Assembly: GCA_003116995.1 (NCBI GenBank)
Contig: BDSL01000029.1
Coordinates: 248,001-312,000 of the forward strand
DNA: 64,000 nucleotides
Direction: 5' to 3'
Origin: Yamagishiella unicocca
Lineage: Eukaryota; Chlorophyta; Chlorophyceae; Chlamydomonadales; Volvocaceae
Shown here: positions 34,801-47,100 of the stretch, piece by piece
Layout: each line of letters opens with the position of its first letter
Numbering within the stretch: position 1 is the stretch's first letter
Position numbers and translations under genes: made by a program
The notes under the pieces: model-generated
Told to the model about the DNA's origin: nothing
The model's database searches: none
The model's input: the letters and a program-made list of their open reading frames with translations, nothing else

Positions 34801-37714
34801 CGCCATACTGGGAGACAATGGCTGCGAAAACATCACCTACACGGCGACCGCCGCATTCTTGACGGAGACGTATCAGGTGGGCGGGGCCGCGTGCTGGGGG
34901 ATTTGCACCAGCACTAGCCGGGCGCTATTGCACGGACACGGGCAGTGCAAGTTTCCAAGACAGTCAAGAATGCTCTCCGATGCAGCGCCATGGGAGGAAA
35001 GCTTTCCTACAGAGTATTCAGTCGACTTGAACGATCAAGTTGCCTTCCTCGGCCAGAGTTGTAAATGCGTGGATGCACACGGATTTAGCTGCGCTGATAA
35101 TGCGCTAGGCTTGGTTGTCCAAGAGACTGAGGACGAGAAAATGCACGGAGAGATCAAGCGGAAGCGATTAGCTTGCAAAAACGGGCGCACTACGGATAAC
35201 TACGGGCGGGCAATAGGTGTGACTTGTGCGGTGACCTAACGGTGTGACCTGTGCGAATGAATGGACGTGATGTCCCGCTATCAAATGTTTTTGATAACAG
35301 TTGCGAAAGGCTCTCCAGAATGCGAGTATTACAAGGGAGCCAGAACGGCCAGGGGCCTGTACGCAAAAGTGGGACTGGACGAGCTGGTCGGACGCGGCTT
35401 GTCGGACGATGCTGATTGCGACTTACGTAGGGACAACGTACATAAGCAGTGTGCGTATGACAATGATAACAAGGGTGAACAGCCGTGGCTGATGCAACGA
35501 GTCCCACGATTGCACAAGGCAGGCGTGAACTGACGCGATACGTACATACAATGTAGTGATATGTTGAATTGACTGCTTCCGGGCGCTTTTGCGTTTGCGA
35601 CGTTTCGTCCTCCGGTTCCGGCTCCGACTGGTGAAGTTTGAAGGCGCGACCTTGGCAGGACGCACCTACGTTCCTAATTTGTGTTTATGTAGATACAATC
35701 TACGACTGGAGGGTATGCTTCTAGTCGCCTGTTCCAGCTGTACGGCATTGGTGTTTGCTACCCCAGCCTCATCGTCCTGCCCGCCTCCTGCTGGCTGCCC
35801 ACCCAGGCCGACCCCTCTGAAGAAGGCATCCCGGCCGCCTGCAGCATCAACGACGAGTTCACCAAGGGCACGCAGGCAAGGGCCCAACGCGGCCGCGGCA
35901 CGGCGTCGCAATGCTGCATCGTGCGCTTACCTGCGGCACCATTCACTCACTCGGGTGGCGCTGCATCGCGCCGCGCATCAGTATTCTCGCAGCGCACTCA
36001 GCAGGAGTAAAGCCAATTTGTCACATGTTTGTATATGTTGTGTCCCAGGGTGTTGCCAAACCTGTCGTATGTTGCATATGTCGTTGTGTGGGGGCGAGGC
36101 CCCATGTGTCATCAGTACGGGATGCACGGGCGCTGGATCCGTGGTACGACACGGACAACATGCCAAAGCAACAGTACTGGCATCGTGCAGTCGGTGACCG
36201 TGTTTTTCTTACGCCCTCCTCCTCGGCCTTTCCGCGCTCCCCAGGCAAATTTTACGATGAACTACACGCCTATTCCCTACCGGAGGCCGCCACCCCCGCC
36301 ACTGCCACCCCCGCGGCCCCCTCGTCCTCCTTCGCCACCGGTACCACCGGCACCTCCGGAGCCAAACACGCCAGACTGGCCCCCCTGGCCCGACTGGCCG
36401 CCAGACATGCCGCCAGACCCGCCGCCACCACCGCCATCACCGCCCACGCCGCCATCGCCTCCGTCGCCACCGCCGTCGCCGCCATCGCCGCCGCCGTCGC
36501 CGCCGAGCCCAAGCCTGCCGCCGCCATCGCCGCCGTCGCCGCCGAACCCTCCACCATCGCCGCCTAAGCCGCCAAGCCCCAGCCCGCCGCCACCGTCGCC
36601 GCCGTCACCGCCGAGCCCGAGCCCGCCGCCACCATCGCCGCCGAGCCCGAGCCCGCCATCGCCACCGCCGCCATCGCCGCCAAGCCCGAGTCCGCCGCTA
36701 CCGCCGCCGCCGCCACCGCCGCCGCAACCACCGTCGCCGCAACCACCGTCACCTTCTCCGTCGCCGCCATCCCCTAGGCCCCCCGGGCCGCCACCGCCGC
36801 CACCGCCACCGTCACCGGCCCCAAGCCCACAGCCGCCTAGCCCCCGGCCTCCTAGCCCACCACCTCCAAACCCATCCCCACCCACCCCGCCATCACCAAG
36901 CCCACCGCCTCCATCACCAAGCCCGCCGCCGCGGCCACCATCGCCACCGCCGCCACCTTCGCCACCGCCGCCGCCGTCACCGCCGTCGCCGCCGTCGCCG
37001 CCGTCACCACCGTCACCGCCGCCTCCTAGCCCCCCCTTACCGCCTCCACCTGCGCCACCCTCCCCGCCTCCTTTACCGCCGTCACCGCCACCATCGCCCT
37101 CGCCACCAGCCCCACCACCGTCGCCATTCCCATTTCCCCCCCCTCCCAGTCCCTCCCCGCCTCTGCCACCTAGCCCTCGGCCCCCAGCGCCACCGCCACC
37201 ACCCAGCCCGCCGCCTCCTAGCCCCAAGCCACCGCTGCCACCCACTCCTCCCTCACCGAGCCCTCCTTCGCCACCCCCAAGTCCCCGGCCGCCGAGTCCG
37301 CCACCATCACCTATCCCGCCCAGCCCTCTGCCTCCAAACCCACCGTCCCCCCCACCGCCCTCCCCTCAGCCTCCAAGCCCGCGGCCCCCCGTGCCACCCA
37401 GCCCACAACCTCCATCCCCTCCGCCCAGCCCCCCGCCGCCGAGTCCTCCATCGCCTCAACCCAGCCCACCGCCCCCTAGCCCGCTGCCCCCTAGTCCCAA
37501 GCCTCCCAGCCCCTTTCCCCCCAGTCCCTTCCCACCTGCTCCCCTAAACCCCTCCCCAAGACCCCCTAGCCCGCTACCTCCGAGTCCCCTCCCACCGAGC
37601 CCACCCCCTTCACCCGTTCCTCCGAGCCCTCAGCCTCCGCTGATGCCCTCGCCTCCACCATCCCCGCCACCGCCAGCTCCACCCTCACCGCCACCCTCGC
37701 CGGCCCCCCCCTAG
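31840..37714 (+). CDS. Giant hydroxyproline-rich surface protein, N-terminal part
   Basis: Starts with ATG at 31840 and a signal peptide (LWLFIPLLLQSLLLYPAGCA). Supported exons are 31840-32565, 32891-32934, 34062-34163, 34266-34413, 34746-34876 and 36245-37714. The link between 32934 (phase 2) and 34062 (phase 0) is not resolved. Residues near 225-257 carry a Cys pattern (SYCLTSPTGVCYPC, GEDPC, DDLYFLDTAKC) weakly like pherophorin domains. A beta-rich ectodomain follows (NIGKLDLQVSVNYG, ARLRLSLRHPNGTTWV, YVSCASFSVQIKN). The last exon is a 490-residue shaft of [11 protein letters not shown] and similar motifs, expected to be hydroxylated and glycosylated. It ends at a TAG right after a run of eight C (37704-37711). 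I infer that the gene continues at 38175: no signal peptide precedes the next PPSP exon, and a one-base change in that run would give a donor of exactly the needed phase. Confidence 0.7.
33000..33080. repeat. 18-bp GGGTCTGTGGGTGNNNCG repeat
   Basis: Four copies of a unit like GGGTCTGTGGGTGTAGCG in the unresolved part of the giant gene between the exons at 32891-32934 and 34062-34163. Confidence 0.85.
33528..33724 (-). other. Possible antisense terminal exon or gene fragment
   Basis: Read on minus, an acceptor (CATCTCCGCAG) at 33725 opens 65 codons with ordinary protein composition, including AIVRNIAKIVEPVFTEGGG and NGMYVSLRANPNNGSGKCGG, then QLTVIHVDNAL and TAG at 33528. The plus-strand frames here look much less protein-like. 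I recognise no family and found no upstream exon. It sits inside the unresolved part of the plus-strand surface-protein gene and may be a captured fragment. Confidence 0.35.
33915..34042. repeat. CCCGCCCCTCCA-type repeat in an intron
   Basis: About eleven imperfect 12-bp copies (CCCGCCCCTCCA and variants) directly upstream of the acceptor at 34061. They act as an extended polypyrimidine tract and would encode PAPP in one frame, but the downstream exon joins in phase without them. Confidence 0.85.
36245..37711 (+). repeat. PPSP shaft 1 (coding)
   Basis: About 490 codons dominated by Pro and Ser after NFTMNYTPIPYRRPPPP. The first 130 codons include PDWPPWPDWPPD, then regular SPPPPSPP and PSPPSP units. 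It matches the hydroxyproline-rich rods of volvocine wall proteins and agglutinins. The antisense strand shows a Gly-rich shadow frame. Confidence 0.9.
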
Positions 37715-38174
37715 TAGGTTCTTTTCTGTCACCGCCCTAGTAGGTGGCCACAGTCTGTTGCCGCGTGGGGAGGACGGGAGGGTCGGGGTGCTGGTCAGCG
37801 TGTTCGTTGTGACGAGTGCCGAGTGAGCCCATGCCCCACGGGTTCGAACCACTATACCCGTAGGATGACGTGGGATGGTGACGTGGGATGGCGACTTGGG
37901 ATAATGACGTAGCGCGCATGAGCAAGGCCGCTTGGCTCGCACGGCGGCGGTGTCTGGTCCGCTTGAGGTCCCTGCCAGCAGGACACTGACGCCCTCCGGC
38001 GCCAAACTGCGTCTAAATTGACGAGTCGCTTAGCTCCAAACCGCTAAACGGTTTCGGTTGATGGTGGTGCAACATCAAACTGTGTACGTTGTCGCCTTGT
38101 CGTCATGCATGTGATGTCCCCGAACCGTCGTTTGATACATCCCACCCCACCCCACCTGCGGTGCTCCCATGCAG
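37715..38174 (+). other. Probable intron between PPSP shafts 1 and 2
   Basis: No coding exon or signal peptide is visible. The acceptor CCATGCAG at 38174 is convincing and opens a PPSP frame needing two bases from upstream. The only nearby candidate donor is the weak TAG|GTTCTT at 37718. If instead the first PPSP gene truly ends at 37714, this would be an intergenic spacer too short for an obvious promoter. Confidence 0.5.
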
Positions 38175-39173
38175 CCCGCCACCGCCGTCCCCGCCAGCGC
38201 CGCCGTCACCACTGCCGCCGTCACCACTACCGCCGTCACCGGCGCCGCCATCGCCCAACCCGCCGCTGCCGCCGTCGCCGCTGCCGCCATCGCCCAGCCC
38301 GCCACCGCCGCCCTCTCCATTGCCGCCATCACCGAAACCGCCATCGCCGTTGCCGCCCACCCCGCCATCGCCACCTCCCCCACTGCCGCCGTCCCCTTTC
38401 CCCCCCTCGCCACGTCCCCCACTGCCGCCGTCACCTCCACCTCCCTCGCCCCCACCCCCACCGCCACCGTCGCCTCCCCCCCCGTCGCCACGGCCCCCAC
38501 TGCCGCCGTCGCCTCCACCACCCTCCCCCCCACCCCCACCGCCGCCGTCGCCTCCACCACCATCACCCTTCCCGCCTTTACCGCCGTCACCTCCACCACC
38601 CTCACCACGGCCTCCCCTGCCGCCGTCGCCTCCACCACCGTCGCCGCCGCTGCCGCCTCCACCACTGCCGCCGTCGCCCCCACCACCGTCACCCCGGCCC
38701 CCTCCACCGCCACCCCCGCCCCGGCCCCCTCCACCGCCGTCGCCCCTACCGCCGAGCCCGCCGCCGCCCCCTTTACCGCCATCACCTCCGAGCCCCTCCC
38801 CGCCGCCGCCACCCAGCCCTCGGCCTCCTTCACCCAGCCCTCCTCCTCCACCACCGCCGCCGTCGCCCCGACCGCCCCTACCGCCGAGCCCGTCGCCGCC
38901 GTCGCCACCACCACCGCCGCCGAGTCCACCTTCCCCCAAGCCTCCAAGCCCCGATCCACCATCACCCGAGCCCCCAAGCCCTCCCCTTCCTCCATCGCCA
39001 TCTCCACCGCCGTCCCCCAACCCTCCAAGTCCCCAGCCGCCGTCGCCACCGTCCCCAAGTCCTCCGCCGCCGCCGCCTCCACCATCACCGCCCCCGTCGC
39101 CAGCTCCGCCTTTCCCTCCCCGCCGGCCGCGCCGGCCCCTAGCTCCTCGGCCTCCTCCACCGCCTCGGGCCAG
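38175..39173 (+). repeat. PPSP shaft 2 (coding)
   Basis: About 333 codons of [13 protein letters not shown] motifs. The other plus frames (Thr/Ala/Val-rich and His/Arg-rich) and the Gly-rich minus frame are also open because of the trinucleotide-like repetition; the PPSP frame was chosen because it joins the downstream exons in phase. Confidence 0.85.
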
Positions 39174-41109
39174 GTACGGCAAGCGTGTTTGCCCCTTCGG
39201 GCCTTCCCTACGCCCGACCCCGCGCATTCACATTTGCCACCGCCACCGCCACTGCCACTGCCCTCCCCCGTGGCGGCACGCTCACGCATGCTTCGGGCCG
39301 GGGCACGCCGCTCGATTACCAGATAGCGGTGTTCGGGCTTTGCCATGCAAGGTCCCCTCCAGCACCTGGACTCGCTTAAGTGACGACGCAACCCCCTCGC
39401 ACCCCCGTGTTCACCTGGAGGTGGTCCTTGCGGTCCTCGGTTATCCATATACTTGCATGCTCCCCCCTCCTGAACCACCCCGCCAGGTCTCCGCCTCCCC
39501 CCGTGCCGCCCGAGCCGCCCAGCCCTCCGCCGTCTCTCCCTTCACCGCCCCCGCGCGCGCCGTACATGCCACGTAAGCGACCGCGCCGTCCTCAAGCGCT
39601 CCCTCCCTGCAGCCGCAGCTCCCGTCCCTTTGCATTACACGCAGGTGCCCCTGTCCCTGCTCACTCGTTTCCCTGCGCCACTGCCAGCCTGCCTGCCTGT
39701 CTGCCTGGTAGCAGCCAGGGCACGCGCTGGCCACCTGGCAGTGCCCTTTCACTCATGTCCTGGAACAACCGGACCTCCACAACCCCACCGTCAACGCCTC
39801 CTGGCCCGCCCGACCCTCATTTCCCACCCCCGCCCCCACCCCCTTCGGACCCCAGGTCGCCCCTGGCCGCCCCCACGTCCCCCTCGGCCGCCCCCCAAGC
39901 CGCCCCGGTCACCCGGCATGCTGGCTCCAGCCGCGCCGCCGCCGCCCCCGCCTCCTCCGCCTCCTCCGCCGCAGCATCCGCCCCAAGGTCCCACCCGACC
40001 CCCACGGAACCCCCCCTCGCCGCCCGCCCAGCCTCCCACGCAGCCGATGCTGCCCCCGCCGCCGCCCGATACTCCGCCTGCGCCCGCAGTCCCCGGCTGC
40101 CTCCGCGTCACCGCGCGCAGCGGCAAGATGTATGGCGACCTATCCCTGGTGGACGCGGGTACCATGATAGTCGGCTCCGTGGACTCACGCACCATCAAAC
40201 TTGACATCTCGATGTTCTACTTCTTCGCCTCCGGCGACACCGCCATCGGCCTGGACCTGGTGCCTGTGCCCCGCGGCACCCCGGCGCCCACTTCCTGCCC
40301 GGCCCCAGCAGATGTGGGTGTCTCCGGGGGCATCAGCTTCCGCACCCGCGGCGACTGCACCAGCCGCACATCGAGGTTGCTGGTGGACGTGTCGTCGGTG
40401 ATGCCGTGCTACTCGAACACGATGAGCTCAGGTGGGGGAGGGGGCAGCTGGCAGCTGCGGGGGGCGGGGAGGAGACAGCGGCAGTGCGGCTGCTGGTCGG
40501 GTGGGGGTTGCTGCTCACTCAGCCGGTGGGTGCGCCCCCTCCCCGCCACGTCACGAAAATCCCCATGCCGGCCACACGTGTTGCACCGTGCCTTTGTCTC
40601 GCGCGGAGACGTGATGTCCTAACGCGTAGCGGCGTGGTGTGGGGTGTGGAAGGGAAACCTGTGTGTCGGCACTGGGGGTGTGTGGGGCGGGTTCGGGGCG
40701 GGTTCGGGGCGGGGTTTGGTAGTGGGTTTTACGTTATACCCCGTTATAGCCCGTTACGACATGATACGACATGATACGACATGATACGACATGATACGAC
40801 ATGATACGACATAACGAGACCAACGTCCGCACCCCATCTGGTCCCCAAAGTACCGGCTGCTGGCTTGACCCCCCCTCCCCTCGGGCCAACCCCCCCCCAC
40901 CCCCCCCCACGTCGGCAATCAACCAAACGCAGCGAGCTTCATCATCTGGCTCACAGTCGACGTCGCCAACAAGGTGAGTGGGCTGGTGGTGGGCGGGGCA
41001 GCGGTAGCGGCACCAGATGAGTGCCGGCTTCCTGGGTGGTAGTGGGTGGGTCGACGCGGGCGGAAGCGACCTCCAGTGGGCCCTGACTATAGCTAGGCGT
41101 AACACCCAC

Positions 41110-41166
<57 letters not shown>

Positions 41167-44100
41167 GTTTGTCTGTCTGTCTGTCCGGCGTTGCGATGTG
41201 TTGTGTGTGTATGAGGCTATGCGGCGGTGGCGGTATGCAGATCGGCTCCAGGGAGGGCGACTGGATGCATTTTGGATCTTGGCGGGGTTCCAGATCCAGA
41301 GTTGTGCGGGTCCTCCCTCCCCTTCCGGCTGCCACTCTCCAACATTGTTTCCCCCCCTGGCACCCCACCCCCTGGCACCCCACCCCCTGGCACCCTCCCC
41401 TGCAGGCCTGCTCGTCCAGCGTCTTTACAAACCTGTGGGGTGGCACCTCCGTCTCCAAGATCAGCTCCTCCGGCTGCGCCTACGTGCCCTTCACCCTCAC
41501 CTGCGACATCAGCTGCTTCGTACCGCCGTCTCCGCCGCTGAACCCATCACCGCCCTCCCCAGCACCCTCGCCGCCACCCCCCGACTTCCCCCCAACCAGC
41601 CCCTCGCCGCCCAACCCTCCCCCCCCGTCCCCACACCTCCCAGCCCGCCACCCGCCAACCCCGCCGTCCCCACACCTCCCAGCCCGCCACCCACCAACCC
41701 CGCCGTCCCCACACCTCCCAGCCCGCCACCCGCCAACCCCGCCCCCACACTTCCGCCGCCATCTCCGAGCCCTCGCAAGCCCCTACTACCGCCGTCATCA
41801 CCACACCACTCACCGCCCCCTCCATATCCGCCGCCACCACCACCCAGCCCCCCTCCTCGGCCTCCTCCTCAGCCTCCTCCTCAGCCGCCCTCGCCGGCGC
41901 CATCCTATCCTGGCAGCCCGCCCCACCTTCCCCCAACCTCGCCACCCAAGCAGCCCTCCACACCACCTCCGATGCGCCCGCAGCGGCCCCCTCGCCCCGG
42001 ACGACCCCAGCGGCCTCCCTCCTCCCCTACGCTCCCCCCTCTCCTCCTCCTCCCTCCTCCCCCCCGCCTCCCTCCTCCCCGCCGCCGCCGCCACACTACC
42101 CCCCACACCCCTCACCAAGTCGACCGCACTACCCCCCCCAACCCGCAACAACTCGACCCGACTACCCCGAGCCGTGGGCTCCGGACAGCCCCCTGGCCCC
42201 CGGCACGAGACCCTCCGGCACTCCCCTCCCTCCGCGGCGGACGCCGTCGTACCCTACCGCCCCCCCTGCGGACCCACCCCCGCCAGGGTATCTCGACTCT
42301 CCCCCCCCTGCGCCCGCCCAGCAGCCCCTCTCCTCCCCGCCATCCCCGGTGTACCCCCCCAGCCCCAGTCCCCCGCCACCACTGCTGCCGCCAGATGTCC
42401 CAACCGCGCCTTCACGCCCACCGCCGGCGCTGCCTTCGCAGCCCAGTCCCTCGCCGTACCCGCCACCGCCACCGCAGCTGCCGCCGGCTCCTCCGACACC
42501 GACTGGCCCCCCGTCGCGGCCGTCGCCATCACTGCCACCGCCCTTACCTCCTCCATCTCCCTCATATCCTCCATCGCCTTCTCCTCCATCGCCTTCTCCA
42601 CCCAGTCCCTCGCCATACCCGCCACCGTCGCCGCCGCTGCCGCCGGCTCCTCCGACACCGACTGCCCCCCCGTCGCGGCCGTCGCCATCGCCGTCACCAC
42701 CCTTACCTCCTCCATCTCCCTCATATCCTCCATCGCCTTCCCCACCCAGTCCCTCGCCGTACCCGCCTCCGCCGCTGCCGCCGGCTCCTCCGACACCGAC
42801 TGCCCCCCCGTCGCGGCCGTCGCCATCGCCGTCACCACCCTTACCTCCTCCATCTCCCTCATATCCTCCATCGCCTTCCCCGCCCAGTCCCTCGACGTAC
42901 CCGCCACCGCCGCCACCGCCGCTGCCGCCGGCTCCTCCGACACCGACTGCCCCCCCGCCGCGGCCGTCGCCATCACCGTCACCGCCCTTACCTCCATCTC
43001 CCTCATATCCTCAATCGCCTTCCCCACCCAGTCCCTCGCCGTATCCGCCACCGCCGCTGCCGCCGGCTCCTCAAGCACCGACTGCCCCCCCGTCGCGGCC
43101 GTCGCCATCGCCGTCACCACCCTTACCTCCTCCATTTCCCTCATATCCTCCCTCACCTTCCCCGCCCAGTCCCTCGCCGTACCCGCCGCCGCCGCCGCTG
43201 CCGCCGGCTCCTCCATCACCGACTGCCCCCCCGTCGCGGCCGTCGCCATCACCGTCACCACCCTTACCTCCTCCATTTCCCTCATATCCTCCCTCACCTT
43301 CCCCGCCCAGTCCCGCGCCGTACCCACCACCGCCGCCGCCGCCGCTGCCGCCGGCTCCTCCATCACCGACTGCCCCCCCGTCGCGGCCGTCGCCATCACC
43401 GTCACCACCCTTACCTCCTCCATTTCCCTCATATCCTCCCTCACCTTCCCCGCCCAGTCCCGCGCCTTACCCGCCGCCGCCGCCGCCGCCGCTGCCGCCG
43501 CTGCCGCCGGCTCCTCAACCACCGACTGCCCCCCCGTCGCCTCCGTCGCCATCGCCGTCACCACCCTTACCTCCTCCATCTCCCTCATATCCTCCATTGC
43601 CTTCCCCGCCCAGTCCCTCGACGTACCCGCCATCGCCGCCGCCGCCGCTGCCGCCGCTGCCGCCGGCTCCTCAACCACCGACTGCCCCCCCGTCGCCTCC
43701 GTCGCCATCGCCGTCACCACCCTTACCTCCTCCATCTCCTTCATATCCTCCATCGCCTTCCCCGCCCAGTCCCTCGCCGTACCCGCCACCGCCGCCGCCG
43801 CCGCTGCCGCCGCTGCCGCCGGCTCCTCCACTCTCCCCCGCCCCTCCATCGCCGCCGCCTTACCCGCCCAGTCCCACACCTCCACCTCCGTACCCACCAC
43901 CGCAGTCGCCTTCAACCCCTGCTTCGCCATCCTCCCCCGAACCCCCACTGCAACCGCCCCCGCCGTTGGATCCAACCGAGCCACCGCTGCTGCACCGCCT
44001 CCCCCCGTCACCGCCGGCGCCGCCGTCACCGCCGTCACCGCAGTCGCCACCAGCGCCGCCGCAACCACCAAGGACGCCAGCCCCGTCGCTCCCGCCAGCG

Positions 44101-47100
44101 CCGCCGGCGCCACCAGCATCACCAGCACCTCCAAGCCCCATGCCAAGCCCGCCGACGCCCCCACAGCCCCCACCTCCACCCACCCCACCCACCCCGGCCC
44201 CTTCTCCACTGCCTCCTACACCGCCACCGGCGCCACCAGCACCTCCGACACCGCCATCGCCCCCCAGGCCCCCGCCAATCCCACCAACACCACCGCCGAC
44301 ACCCCCGGCGCCCCCACGGCCGCCAGCACCCCCAAACCCCTCGCCTACCCCTCCGCCACGGCCGCCCCTTCCAGCCCCTCCGGTGCCACCAACTCCCCAC
44401 CCTCCGGTGCCGCCATTTCCCCAACCACAGCCCCCCAGCCCTGCTCCCAAGCCCCCATCGCCGCCACCGCTGCCCCCCCGCCCCCCTGCTCCTCCACTCC
44501 CGCCCGCACCTCCTCCGACTCCCCCGGCGCCACCCAGCCCCCGCCCCCGCCCACCCTCACCGCCGCGGCCGCCCTCTCCGGCTCCTTCACCACAGCCGCC
44601 CGGCCCCAGACCCCCGCCTCCCAAGCCGCCCTCGCCGCCCACCAGCCAGCGCCCTCCATCCCCCAAGCCCAAACCACCGTCCCCCAAGCCTCCGCCATCA
44701 CCCCCCAAGCCTCCGCCATCACCCCCCAAACCCCCCAAACCCCCCAGCCCGGGTCCGAAACCCCCCGCACCGCCGCGGACGCCCCCCCGGCCGCCCGCTC
44801 CCACTCTCCCGCCCACACCTCCACCCTACCCCCCCAGCTCTCCGCCTCTGACGCCCCCCTCACCTGCACTGCCGACGTATCCCCCAAGCCCCTCTCCCAG
44901 CCCCCTGCTGCCGCCATCCCCCATCATCCTTCCGCCCGTGCCCATGGTCCAGCCGGTCCAGTACGCGCCACCACCGAGGGTTGCACCGTCGCCGCCGTCG
45001 CCGGGGCCTCGCCAACCGATGCCCCCGCAGCCGCCGCCGCCCTCCCCGCAGCCGCCGGGCCCGTACGTCGCCGTGCTGGTGACGTATGTGGAGTTGGTCC
45101 CCCCGCTTGAACCCAACACCACGCTCCCGGAAGTCCCCGGAGCCGCGTTGTCGATGGATTACAACTACCTGACTGCCTCGGCCAGGTTCCAGGTGGGCCC
45201 CGGCAGGGAGGGGAGGGGAACCCGCTCCGAAACCCGCCTTCCCCCTCCGTCCCGCTGCCCCCACCCCCGTACCCGTCATGCTAATCCAAACGCGTGCTCC
45301 CGACTACGCCCTAGTTTTTTACGTTCGCCTCCTTTCCCTATGTCGCTTACACGGGTTTCTTCGGCCGTTTCTTCGGCCCCTCCCCCTCCCACCGCCACCC
45401 CTCCCCAGGGCGACTCGCCGTTCGCCAGCTGCGACACCGCCGTACAGGGCACTCTGATGTCCACGCTGTCCAAGCTGCTGGGCTTCCCCACCAGCAACAT
45501 GTCGACAGCGTGCGCGGCGGTCAGCAGCGACACAACTACGGCGCGGCGCAGGAGGCGGCTCAACGAAGAAGTGGTGCGGGGGAGGTTTCGAGGAAGGCCC
45601 CTGGATGCGAGAAAAATTGTTTAGGACAGACGTTTTGAGATGCATGCTGGAGAACTGGGTTGAGGATACGAAAGACGAAGGTCGTAGGTCGACCTCCGGC
45701 GGCTAAGCTAAATCGGCTGCAGCGAGACGACGGGAAGCGAGGACAGGCGGGGAGGCTCAGGGTCGGGTCGGGTAGGGAACGCTGGCCCCCTCATGGGACA
45801 GCTGCCCCCTTCGCTTGTGTATCGTGTGTGCCCCCAAAAGCCCCCCCGCCTCGGAAGCACCCTCCCTCCCATTCCGACGTCTGCCGGCGCCGCCTCCTGT
45901 CGATGCCGCAGGCCTGCTCGGCCAAGGTCAAGACCAACATCACGTTCAAGGTGCGGTCCGGTCCCCGTACGGGGTGGGTGGGTGGGTGGCAGGGGCCCGG
46001 CTGCCTCCCCCCCCCCCGTGTTGCCCTGTCCTGTCCTTGTCGTATCAACGGTTTTTATGCCAACCCCGTGTTGCCCGCCAAGCACGGGGCAGCCCCACGT
46101 GGTGAGGTACCGTGTCCCGTGCAGGACGAGCCGAGCCGGGGGGGCACATCCAGTCGCCCTCCCGGGAGCTCTCGGCTCACTTTGCGCCAGCGGTTAACCC
46201 GCTGGCCGTTGGGACGACCGACACGTGGCGGCTACCCTGCCGTATAAACCCCACCCGACCTCCGCTGCCCCCCCTCCGCAGGTGGACCCCGCCGTGTCCA
46301 TGACCAGCTTCAAGTCCGCCGTGTATAAGGCCCTCTCCGACGGCGGCATCGCGGGCATCTGCCCTCTGGGGCTGCTGGACGGCGATTGGGCCCAGACCGG
46401 CACGACGGTAAGGGGGGGGGCGGGGTGGATTACGGGGGGCGGGGATGGACGAGCCAGGAGCTGGTGGTGCGCAAGGGACACGGGGGGCGTGACGCGTCCC
46501 GTCCCTGGAGCCGGGAGGGCACGGGGCGGGGGCCGAAGCATCTTTAGGGATCTGCCAGACAGCCAGACAGCTAGCTAGCCAGACAGCCAGACAGCCAGAC
46601 AGCCAGACAGCCAGACAGCCAGACAGCCAGACAGCCAGATAGCCAGATAGCCAGACAGCCAGACAGCCAGACAGCCAGATAGCCAGACAGACTGGTCGCG
46701 CCGTGGGACTGCTCTGAGTCGCTCTCAGCCCTCGTCGTCCGCTCTGCGTCTACAGCTCTCAGCCCTCGTCGTCCGCTCTGCGTCTACAGCCCCCACCGAC
46801 ATTTCCCTCAACGCCTCAATCTCCCCCGCTCCTCCGAACCCCTCCCTCCCCTCCTGCTCCTCCCGCGCCCCCCCTCCCGGTCCCCCGCCCCCCCTGCCGT
46901 ACTCCTCAGGTTCGCGCCATCACCGGAGAGTCCACCACGGACTGCCGTACCTTCAGCGGCACCGTGCAGTCAACACTGGCGGCCAGCACCGGCAGCACCG
47001 CCACCGTGTCGGGCTGCCAGGCAGCGCAGTTGAGCGGGGACCTGCCCGCCGCCCCGCCTCCCCCCACTGCGGCCGCTGCGGCAGCGGCCACGAAGAAGAT

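Noticed and set aside
37835..37860. GGGTTCGAACC resembling a tRNA T-arm or B-box.
   Set aside because: The motif is self-complementary, the T-stem has only two Watson-Crick pairs on the best strand, and no acceptor, D or anticodon stem could be found.
36277..39227. Long Gly-rich minus frames over the PPSP shafts, resembling glycine-rich proteins.
   Set aside because: Reverse complement of proline codons (CCN) gives Gly codons (NGG, GGN). The plus PPSP frame is supported by splicing phase and by the known protein class.
41169..45110. Two other plus frames open for more than 1,200 codons across PPSP shaft 3.
   Set aside because: Composition switches to Thr/Ala/Ser or His/Arg repeats. Only one frame gives the PPSP grammar and joins the exon at 45409, apart from the two local frame changes reported.
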